Origin: Paroedura picta
Taxonomy: Eukaryota > Chordata > Lepidosauria > Squamata > Gekkonidae
Direction: 5' to 3'
NCBI RefSeq assembly: GCF_049243985.1
Contig: NC_135373.1
Coordinates: 9,568,501-9,632,500, forward strand
DNA length: 64,000 nt
Made by a program: the position numbers and the translations under genes. Position 1 is the first letter of the stretch. The number at the start of each line of letters is the position of its first letter. A model generated the notes under the pieces. The model was given only the letters and a program-made list of their open reading frames with translations. It searched no databases and had not been told where the DNA came from. Below are positions 1 to 7,550 of this stretch, piece after piece.

Positions 1-570
1 CCCCCCCCCCAATGCAGTTTGAACTGGATGACTGTTGAGGACATAAGCAAAAATCAGGCCTTGTACATGTTTTCCTATGTTCTCTCTGCCTTTTCTTTTT
101 TTGATACACCTTGCTCTGTTACAAATGTGCCAAGCCGGGTGTGTGTGTGTGTGTAAATGGGCACAGAATTGACTCAGTGTGTGTAGATGGGAGCCTTGCT
201 GGATCAGACCACCTGGTCCATCTCCAGCATCCCATTTTGCGCGACTATAGCCCTGGAGGGCCAACAAGCAGGGCCTGGAGGCCAAGGCCTTCCCCGGACA
301 TTGCCTCCTAGCTTTGGTACCTCTGAATATGGAGGCTCCCTTTACTCAACACAGCGATTGATAAATCTCTCTGCCACTTATCTAACCTCTTAAAAGCTCA
401 TCGATGCCTGTGGCCATCACTGTACTCAATGACAGGAAATTACAAAACTGAGTTGCGCATTGAGTACAGAAGGATTTCCTTTTGTCCTTAATGTATCTAT
501 GGCTCCCCCACCCCATGGTTCTCAAGTTCTCAAGCCTCTTTAATGCCCACCTCCCCATTTCCTTCTAAAC

Positions 571-648
571 CAGGGTGGTCAAACTGTGGCCCTCCAGATG
601 TCCATGGACTACAATTCCCATGAGCCCTTGCCAACAAATGCACCCCTG
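571..648. mobile_element. Short palindromic hAT MITE, one arm shortened
   Basis: It begins CAGGGTGGTCAAACTG, runs through the standard arm (GTCCATGGACTACAATTCCC) and ends CACCCCTG, but most of the second arm is missing. The 8-bp target duplication TTCTAAAC is present on both sides (563-570 and 649-656), so the short form was mobilised or deleted internally without losing its ends. Confidence 0.75.
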
Positions 649-1394
649 TTCTAAACTGAACATCCTCAGGCACTGGCTTTTCCAACTCACTCCCATACTG
701 CTTTCTCTAAGCCCTGGGGATACTTTTCAAGGCAAAAACCAATGCTCAGCTTGCGCCATTTGTTGGACCGACAAGTTTTGTCCTGATTTCGGGAGGAGAT
801 CGGGCTGCTGTTTGTGGTGTTCTCTTGCAACTAATTCTGGCCAGCCTCACCACTGAAGTAAGGTGTTTTCCCCAGACCACTTCCTTTGCCAGTCATGAGC
901 CGCATCACGCCGTTCTTAACCACCTTGGTGAAAAGGCAGAGAGTCAGTGGGAGATTCTGGGCAGCTGCGTGGAGCAGCACTTTCATTTCAAGCACAGACC
1001 AAGGGCCTCTCCTCTCCCAGTGGTATTTTCTCACACATGTTCTTAACTGCTTGGGAATGTAGAGCGACATCAAAATGACACACTTGAAGACATGAGGGTC
1101 CAACCCATGCAAGGTCCAGCAGTAAGGATGCAGCTGAGAACTCCCTGGGGACGGAGTCTTGGTTTTGGGCTGACTTCTCTTTTTAAGCAGGGTGACGATA
1201 AAGGAGGCAAAGGAGTTGTGCCACTTGCCACTGACAGTGTGATGGACACTGGCCAATAGGTGCTGCTCAGGCAATTATAGATTATACATACGCCACACAA
1301 TAGCTAATGGGGGCAATCACAAAATGTAGTGATCTATTGTTTGGAAAACTGTTTACAAAGGAAGCACTCTCTCCAGTGACGAAAGTGCCAGCAA

Positions 1395-1620
1395 GTCACA
1401 ACTGACTTGCAGCAATACTTAATCTAATGAATTATGAATGACTTATGGCGACCCCAGCAAAGGGCTTACCAAGGTAAGTGAGAAGCGGAGGTGGTTGGCC
1501 ATTGCCTTCCTCTGCAGAGGAGGAGACCTTGTTGGTCTCTGGAGACCTTGTTGGTCTCCCGTCCTAGTACTGACCCTGCTTGACTTCAGAGATTTCACAA
1601 GATTGGCCATACCATGGTGC
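1395..1620 (-). mobile_element. 5S-rRNA-like SINE fragment
   Basis: Read on the minus strand it carries degenerate forms of the 5S-like block (a TACTTGGATGGGAGACC-type motif) followed by a GGCAATGGC...CCACCTC segment and the GGTCGCCATAAGTC-type end. The same layout recurs at about 23238, 36945, 49225 and 52921. Family assignment rests on resemblance to the 5S rRNA 3' half and is uncertain. Confidence 0.45.
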
Positions 1621-1646
1621 TTCCCCTGGGATCATCTATGGGGACA

Positions 1647-1757
1647 GAAGAAGAAGAGGGGGAGGGGGAGGAGGAGGAGTTGGTTCTTATCTGCCGCTTT
1701 TCCCTACCCAAAGGAGGCTCAAAGCGGCTTACAGTCGCCTTCCCATTCCTCTCTGAT
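1647..1757 (-). mobile_element. CTT-tail tRNA SINE, 3' fragment
   Basis: The AAG-rich tail is followed by GAGTTGGTTCTTAT and the AAGCGGCTTACAGTCGCC block, which is the minus-strand view of the 3' part of the common (CTT)n SINE. The tRNA head is missing. Confidence 0.75.
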
Positions 1758-3025
1758 CCAGCTAAACTTATCCAGCTAAAGTCTGTACATTGTCCTTAAA
1801 AGGAACTTTGGGAAAGGCCACGAAGTCAACATATTCTCTTTAATTCAGTGACAGAGCATGGAAGAGACCTTGGAAACCTCCAGATTTCTATCTAGCGACG
1901 TTCTATTCCCTTTACTTCTGGAGCACGAGCCCAAAGGCATTGAGCAAGACGGCACTTGGAGCCGTAGGAATTTAGGAATAGATTTCAAGCCCTTGCGGAG
2001 GAGATGGAAGCAGCAACAAGGGCAGAGGAGGAACCAAAACAAAGGGAGTGAAGAGGGCATGGGGGCAGGAAGAAATGACACTTAAGAGAAAAGGAAAGCG
2101 TTGGTCATCCGTGACTCTCTGCAGAGGGGCATGGAACGGCACATGGCTAGGCCTGTCCCTCTTAGTCCAAGAAGGGTGTTGCTTGTCAGGGGTAAAGATG
2201 AAAGATTACAATCCAGATGCTAAAACTGATCAAACCCATGGCTCATTTTCTTTTTGTCCACATGGGAATGAATGACATGGCTGTGAACACAGTTGAGCAT
2301 CCTAAAGCTTCCAAGCTTAGCTTATGGTCTTTGTTAAAATCCTGGCGGTAAGAACTTTATGCCTCTCAGCAGGTGCCGAGTGCCAAATCTAAAGAAGCCA
2401 CACCCCTCCGAAAAGGCCCAGTTGGAGAACTGTCTCTGTGGAACTGGCTAACTCTGCTCAAGCCTGCCGAGGGGCCAGTCACTCACAGAGGGTGCACGGC
2501 CTGCTCTAATATGGCCGGCAGTGGTTGCACTACAGGGACGTCACTCTTCTTGATGCCTTAGCACACTTGTGTGTAGTATGACAATGAACACATGTGAGCA
2601 GACCGCGAGACAGCACTGCTGGTCCTGTCCCCCCTGCCCCACCAGCAGTCCCTTCTCCTAGTCTGGCCCCCATTTCTTTAGGGTCCCACTGGCTCCTGAC
2701 GGGGATAGAGGAAGAAGGGTGGCCAGATCCAGGTTGAGAAATTTGGGGAGGGAGGGAGCTTGGGGAAGTCAGACCTCAGAAGGGTACAATGGCATAGAGG
2801 CCTCTCTCCAAGCCATCCCTTTTCTCCAGCGGCTCCCCCCTGGAGGCTGGCATCCTAGTCCTTTGAGGTGGGGCAGTTCCCAGGAAGCACACCAGCCAGG
2901 GCTTCCCAATGTGCAAATCGACCCTCGAGGGCTTAAGATGTTGGCCGTCTCTGCTTTAAAGCTTCCATGAGGAAGCAGCCATTCACAGTCACTGGCTTTT
3001 GCAACCTTTTAAGGAGGGAAATATA

Positions 3026-3030
<5 letters not shown>

Positions 3031-3062
<32 letters not shown>

Positions 3063-3103
3063 ATACGTACATATATATATATATAAACACACACACAACC
3101 ACA
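3031..3103. repeat. GT / TA / CA microsatellite
   Basis: A (TG)n run is followed by TATACGTACATATATA and a short (CA)n run. It creates a spurious His-Thr-rich open frame on the minus strand. Confidence 0.9.
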
Positions 3104-4739
3104 CACTGAAGGGCACGGAGGTAGGCAGGTAGATTTGGAGGGCCGAAGGAGCACAGCATGGGGAGGGAGGGCTTGCACAGTCTCTTTAGTTCTCCGTTCG
3201 CCTATCGATCTAGTTGTAAGGGCACCTCCTGCCATCCCCCCCCTCCCATGCAAAAGGACATGTTCTAAGCTTCAAGTGAGCTGTCTGGTTTCCATGGTGA
3301 CCACAGAGGTCTGAGGCCTACCATTCTCTCCACTTTCCCACTGCAGTCTTGCATACATGCTTCTCCCTCCCGCCCCTCCACTTTCTAGTGCCTGTCAGGA
3401 TGCCAAGAAATTCCCAAACTGCACAGACGGGGGAACAGCCACAATGAGCAAATTCCTTGTCTCCGGCCTTCTTTGTTTCCCTGAAAGGTCCCGATCCTTT
3501 CCAAGGTGCTCATGCAGGGAGCTGTTGACTGGGCTTGAGACGCAGGGGCAGGGCAGGGGATGGGAACCCTAAAAACCTTGGACCCTGCTAGGGTTGCCGA
3601 CTCCAAGCAGGGGAATACCTGGAGATTTTGGATGGGTGGGGTTTGGGGAGGGGATGGACCTCACTCAGCAGGCTATGAGGCCATAGAATCCGCCCTGCAA
3701 GACAGCCGTTTTCTCCAGGGGAGCTGATCTCTGTCTCTGTCATTTGGTTGGCAGCCTCAAGGAGGACACAGACGCCAAATTTAGTGCATTTCCACCGTGT
3801 CTTCCCACCCAGTTCTGTCAACCAGTAACCAGATCGCCCTGTAGAAACCACGTTAAAATAACTCAAGTCACAGCTCACTCATGGCCACCCGTCATGGAGT
3901 TTTCCAAGCAAACTATTCTATGGCATGATTGGATTGTTTCATGTATTGTTTATATATGTTTTATGTAAACCGCCCTGAGCCTCCGGGGAAGGTGGTATAT
4001 AAATTAAATAAATAAAGATGTTCAGAGAAAGTTTGCCATTGCCTGCCTCAGGGGAGCAATCCCGGGCTTCTACGGTTACCAGCTCTGGGTTGGGAAATAT
4101 CTGGAGACTTTCAGGGTGGAGCCAGGAGTGGGCAGGACGTAGAACGGGAAGGGACCTCAATGGATTATAATGCTATGAAGTTCTCCCTCTAAAGCAGCCG
4201 TTTCTCCAGGGGAACTGATCTCTGTCACGTGGAAATGAGTTGCAAAACTAGGGGATTCCCAGGTCCCACCTGGGGATTGGCATCCTTAACTTCTTCAGTG
4301 GTCTTCCATCCAAGTGCTAACCAGAGGACTGACTATATTGCATGATGGAAAATCCCCCCCCCCCAAAGTAAGCTCTGGGAAGCAAGCCCAAATTAATTTC
4401 CTCCTGTAAAAGCAAATTACTTTTATTAAATTTCTAGACCTGTTAAATGCTTTGTTTTGTGTTATTTTTAAATTTTTATTTATCTCATAAGCTGTCTAGA
4501 GCTCTCTAAAGAAGGAAGGCAGCTAATAAGTGTCTATCCATGTGGAGCCATCCGTGATGGTTTGGAGACAGAGGCCATGCCGCAAGTCGGGTGCCAGCAC
4601 AGAAAAGGCCTTGTGTTTTGTGGCTTGCTTCAGGATACTCTCAGCAATCCACAATTCGGATCAGAGTCAGGCCCATTTAGTGTATTTTTTGCCTGCCAAT
4701 ATTAGGACTAATAGTACTCATTGGTCATAATAAGGGAAG

Positions 4740-4830
4740 TTTTATGGGGTCTTAAATGTGTTTCTTTTATTGTTGTAAACTGGCGTGAGCCCTCCTGGGA
4801 ACGGCAGTATATAAATCCAAATATATATAT
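4740..4830 (+). mobile_element. LINE 3' tail (L2/CR1-like)
   Basis: The sequence has the TGTAAACTGGCGTGAGCC ... GGCAGTATATAAAT ending typical of the LINE 3' tails repeated elsewhere in this window (3960-4015, 11755-11810, 16700-16770). Its AT-rich end is the insertion site of the Helitron that starts at 4832. Confidence 0.55.
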
Positions 4831-4889
4831 ACTAGAAAATAAGCCCGCTGTCAAAGAAATACAACGGGCCCTAGCAGAGGGTGGGAGAA

Positions 4890-5215
4890 CAGATTGTGGG
4901 GAAGGAAGGAAGGAAGGAAGAAGAGGAAAGGAGGAAGGGGAGGGAGAAAAAAGGGCAAGGGGTGGTTGAAGGGATGGGTAGAAGGGAGAAAGGAAGTAAA
5001 GGAGAGAGACAGGAAGCAAGTAAGACGGAAAGACAGAGAGACAGGAAGGTGATGGAGAAGTAGAAGAAGTCAGGAAGTAAGAAGGAAGAAAGGAAGGAAG
5101 GCAGAGAGGTAGGTGAAAGGGGAGGGGACAGGGGGGTGTAGGTTGAGGGAATGGGGGGCAAATCGGGAGGGGGAGGGGGAGGGGGGAGGGAAGAGGGGGT
5201 AGAGAGGAGTGTGTG
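4890..5215 (+). repeat. Purine-rich GGAAG/GGGAGG low-complexity block
   Basis: Nearly all A and G on the plus strand, with GGAAGGAAGG runs giving way to GGGAGGGGG. It lies in the 3' part of the Helitron. Long Arg/Glu/Lys or Pro/Ser open frames here are composition artefacts. Confidence 0.85.
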
Positions 5216-5229
5216 CTTGGATGTGTTTG

Positions 5230-6530
5230 GTGGGGGAAGGGGTGGCAGAGCGCGGTCGGTGGGTGGCTGTGTGTGTGTCTGTGTTTGCTGGTAAGTGGCG
5301 GCTGGGCAAGGGGGCGGCTATGGGGGTTTAGGTGGTGAGACTGTGTGTGTGTGTGTTTGTGTGTGTGTGGGTGCGGGGAAGCGGCGGTGGGGAATGGCCA
5401 TCGGGAAGGGACCCTGGGTGGGAAAGGAGTAGGGATGGGGTGTCTCCCCCGGGCGGCGGCCGGGGGCTCCCTCGGGCGGCGGCATGCGTGTATGGGGCTG
5501 AGGGAGGTCCGTGGGCTGGGCGTCCACCTGGCCGCGCCGTGAGGGAGGCTGTGGCGGCGGGCACGGGCTGGGATGGCGGCGGCGGTGCCAGAGGCGGGCG
5601 GGGCGGCGGCGCGGGCACGTCGGGTGGCGCTGTGGGGCCGGGCACGGGGCCTGTGCCAGGCAGGGAGCCCTCGGCAGCAGTAACCCCAGGCGCTTTCCGG
5701 AGGACGCGAGGATGGCCGCGGAGCCTCCTAGGGCCGCCAGAAGCGCGCAGGAGCCCGGCCCTCGAGGTCCGCTCCGACTGCTGTCCACAACAGGCACGGG
5801 CGGCTCCCATGCAGAGGCGCGAGGAAGAAGCCAGGCGGGAGGCGAAGGGAAGGAGCGGCGGGTCTTGGCGGAGTGCAGGGCTCCAGGGGTGGGAAGGGAA
5901 GGGAAGGGGGCAAGTCCCCTCGAGGGTCGCCCTGCCCTGGCCGGAGGGGCGGCTGCTCGAGAGGCGAGAGAGGAATGGCGGTTCACCGTGGCTCGCTGGT
6001 CCCAACTGTACTGCGGGTGCTTCTCAGCTCCCGGGTCGCCGGCGGCATTCCGGTCCCCGCTCTCAGCGCCGAGCGGCGGCTCTTTGGCCTCTTTCCTCCT
6101 CTTGGAGAAGAAGCAGCCCATGGTTGCCCTGCCGCTCCGCTCCGCGCACGCAGCCCTCGGGCGCTTCCGCCAGCCGCCCGAATGAACACTTAATGCTCGC
6201 TTCCGGCTTCTGCCGCCTCTGTCTCCCGGGGCGACAGGCGCTCTCGGCGTCGGGCTACTCGGCGAGCAATAGGAGCTCGGCACTTCCCGTGAGTCAAGAG
6301 CATGGATCGAATCCTGCTCTTCTCCCCGCCTCCCTCCCTCCCCCACCACCATCCTCGCTCTGGAGGCGGAGTGAGGCCGTTTGTAAAGGTCCTGACTGAG
6401 AGGATCTTCAGCCGTACCCGATGACGTTTGGTGCCTCTCCGGAAAGGCGACGTAGAAAGACAGTTATCTGAAGAATCTTCAGGGGGTTCCCTCGGGGGTC
6501 CTGCCGGGGGGTTCCCTCGGGCGGTGGCCT
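5230..6530. promoter_or_regulatory. CpG-island-like region around RP2 exon 1
   Basis: GC-rich sequence dense in CpG surrounds the RP2 start codon at 6121 on the minus strand. Upstream of the ATG (higher coordinates) there are GCCGGAAGC ETS-type motifs (about 6200-6210) and a TGACTCACGGG motif (about 6290), the make-up of a TATA-less housekeeping promoter. Whether it is active depends on whether the block is a captured copy or the native locus. Confidence 0.55.
5987..6121 (-). CDS. RP2: RP2 first coding exon (probably Helitron-captured)
   Basis: The 45-residue exon begins MGCFFSKRRKEAKEPP and ends HPQYSWDQRAT before a GTGAAC donor. Human RP2 exon 1 also starts MGCFFSKRRK and ends a few residues after QYSWDQ, so the exon boundary agrees. 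Gly2 and Ser6 form the N-myristoylation signal and Cys3 is the palmitoylation site that places RP2 at the plasma membrane and ciliary base; full RP2 is a GTPase-activating protein for ARL3. The middle of the exon is about 11 residues longer than in human. The donor is not ideal (CG|GTGAAC). The rest of the protein (TBCC and NDPK-like domains) is not in the window. The exon lies inside a Helitron on the same strand, which favours a captured fragment over the working gene. Sure of the homology, unsure of function. Confidence 0.85.
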
Positions 6531-6790
6531 GACGCGGAGAGAGGCGCTTCGCGCCTCTCGCCACGTCAGGCCGGGAGCAACTGCGAGCCGCGTTACGCGC
6601 GGCTCGCAGTTGCTGGGGCTGGGAATCGGAGGGACCAATCAGCAGGCGCTGCGCGCCTGCCGTTTGGTCCCTCCGATTGTCTGTCTTGAGGAAGGGTCCA
6701 ATCCGGACCCTTCCTCATCACGGACAAATCCCACCTTGGCAGCCCTTAACGCTTTATTTAGTCCGTGGCGCCCGTGGCGCCACGGGCGGT
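6530..6790. repeat. Ladder of five hairpins in the Helitron 5' region
   Basis: Five palindromes follow one another with almost no spacer: CCTGACGCGG/CCACGTCAGG (about 6529-6572), GCAACTGCGAGCCGCG with its complement (about 6577-6614), ATCGGAGGGACCAA with its complement (about 6626-6679), GAAGGGTCC/GGACCCTTC (about 6692-6715) and a GTGGCGCC-type repeat (about 6764-6789). Related but simpler hairpins occur in the sister element at 11335-11729. Confidence 0.85.
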
Positions 6791-6800
6791 TTAAAGAAGA

Positions 6801-6976
6801 TATATATATATTAATTAATTAATTAAAGCGACCCTAAGTTGTAATTTTAAATGATAATTTTGTGTATTCTATGTACTCTGTTATGCATTTTATTAATATC
6901 ACAAGCTTGTCTCGAACTCCATAAACAAGAAAGGTGGCTAATAAGCATTTTTCACGATAACAGTCTTTGAGATCCC
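6801..6976. other. AT-rich LINE-tail remnant between Helitron and SPACA6 promoter
   Basis: TA and TTAA runs at the Helitron insertion site are followed by a degraded LINE 3' tail (ATTTTATTAATATCACAAGC ... GGTGGCTAATAAGC) resembling 4440-4530. No gene signal is seen. Confidence 0.5.
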
Positions 6977-6990
6977 TTATGACATCACCA
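6977..6990 (+). promoter_or_regulatory. CRE-like site, upstream copy of SINE target duplication
   Basis: The 14-base TTATGACATCACCA is repeated at 7278-7291 and brackets a Sauria SINE. It contains TGACATCA, one base off the CRE palindrome TGACGTCA. It is about 365 bp upstream of the SPACA6 start codon. Confidence 0.5.
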
Positions 6991-7277
6991 GAAGAGCCTC
7001 TTGTGGCGCAGAGTGGTAAGGCAGCCGACATGCTGTCTGAAGCTCTGACCATGAGGCTGGGAGTTCAATCCCAGCAGCCGGCTCAAGGTTGACTCAGCCT
7101 CCCATCCTTCCAAGGTCAGTAAAATGAATACCCAGCTTTCTGCTGGGGGTAAAACAGTAATGACTGTGGAAGGCACTGGCAAGGCCACCCTGTATTGAGT
7201 CTGCCATGACAACGCTGGAGGGCGTCACCCCAAGGGTCAGACATGACTCGGTGCTTGCACAGGGGATACCTTTACCA
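6991..7277 (+). mobile_element. Sauria SINE in the SPACA6 upstream region
   Basis: The tRNA-like head (GAGCCTCTTGTGGCGCAGAG, GGGAGTTCAATCC), the GGCTCAAGGTTGACTCAGCC body and the BovB-like end (AGACATGACTCGGTGCTTGC, then GGGGATACCTTTACC) are all present in order. A perfect 14-bp target duplication flanks it. Its 3' end is only 77 bp from the SPACA6 ATG. Confidence 0.9.
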
Positions 7278-7291
7278 TTATGACATCACCA
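7278..7291 (+). promoter_or_regulatory. CRE-like site, downstream copy of SINE target duplication
   Basis: Identical to 6977-6990 and 64 bp upstream of the SPACA6 ATG, so it lies in the core promoter or 5' leader. CRE-like elements are known to drive many spermatid genes through CREM; that link to this gene is inference. Confidence 0.45.
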
Positions 7292-7354
7292 AGGGGTTCT
7301 TTTCTTGAGCATTCCATCTCCAGGGGATCCCTGGGGCCTTCCTACCCATTGGGG

Positions 7355-7550
7355 ATGACACCCACAGGGTACCCCGTGCTTCTTTGGCTGGCCTTCTCCT
7401 CTCAGGCTGGAGCCTGCTTATACTGCTTCTCCACGGAGGGCAAGCGCATTCGGGTCTGCGAGTACTTTCTGGGCTATGCTAATGGCCAGCAAAAGGCCTG
7501 CCTGAGTGCTCTAACGGCCGCCTTTCAGCCATACGTCAAAATCCAGGTGG
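7355..7550 (+). CDS. SPACA6: SPACA6 exon 1
   Basis: Residues 1-65 plus one base. It encodes the signal peptide (LLWLAFSSQAGA) and the start of the mature protein with Cys21, Cys24, Cys35 and Cys49. Human SPACA6 has the same CxxC followed by RI/RL..C and ALTAAFQ-like spacing. The donor is GTGG|GTAAGT, phase 1; an alternative GTGGGT four bases earlier would break the frame. Confidence 0.92.

Larger units (their letters stand above)
1..4831. other. Intergenic repeat-rich DNA, no gene seen
   Basis: No coding exon is recognisable on either strand. The stretch holds a poly-C run at the very start, a fragment of the GGATCAGACC interspersed repeat (about 186-480), a palindromic hAT fragment (571-648), a 5S-like SINE fragment (about 1395-1620), a CTT-tail SINE fragment (1647-1757), a GT/AT microsatellite (3031-3103) and LINE 3' tails near 3905-4015, 4400-4530 and 4740-4830. 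If the RP2 exon at 5987-6121 were a native gene, this would be its intron 1. I looked for the long conserved RP2 exon 2 (TBCC domain) on the minus strand and did not see it. Confidence 0.7.
4832..6800 (-). mobile_element. Helitron (rolling-circle transposon) carrying RP2 exon 1
   Basis: Seen: on the minus strand the block starts at 6800 with TC after an A, followed by TTTAAACCGC. It ends at 4832 with CTAG before a T, preceded by a hairpin (CCCGTTGT ... ACAGCGGG) about 10 bases from the end. A TC start, a subterminal hairpin, a CTRR end and insertion between A and T are the known marks of Helitrons. A second element at 11335-11729 shares both ends and the first ~80 bases (GATGAGGAAGGGT in both). 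The 1969-bp element lies in an AT-repeat after a LINE tail. Its interior holds a ladder of hairpins (6530-6790), RP2 exon 1 with CpG-rich flanks, and a purine-rich block (4890-5200). No Rep/helicase coding is present, so it is non-autonomous. Inference: RP2 DNA was captured by the element. Confidence 0.75.

Noticed and set aside
831-1274. A 147-codon minus-strand open frame as a gene
   Set aside because: No recognisable domain, no splice context, overlapping frames of similar length, and repeat fragments nearby.
1-5986. Remaining RP2 exons
   Set aside because: I looked on the minus strand for the large exon 2 with its TBCC beta-helix motifs and saw nothing similar. Absence here does not exclude exon 2 beyond the left edge.
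5318-6399. Very long open frames on both strands (344 codons minus, 355 codons plus) taken as whole genes
   Set aside because: They are stop-poor because of GC richness. Only the 45-codon RP2 exon within the minus frame shows protein homology; beyond the donor at 5987 the translation is low-complexity Pro/Arg/Ser.
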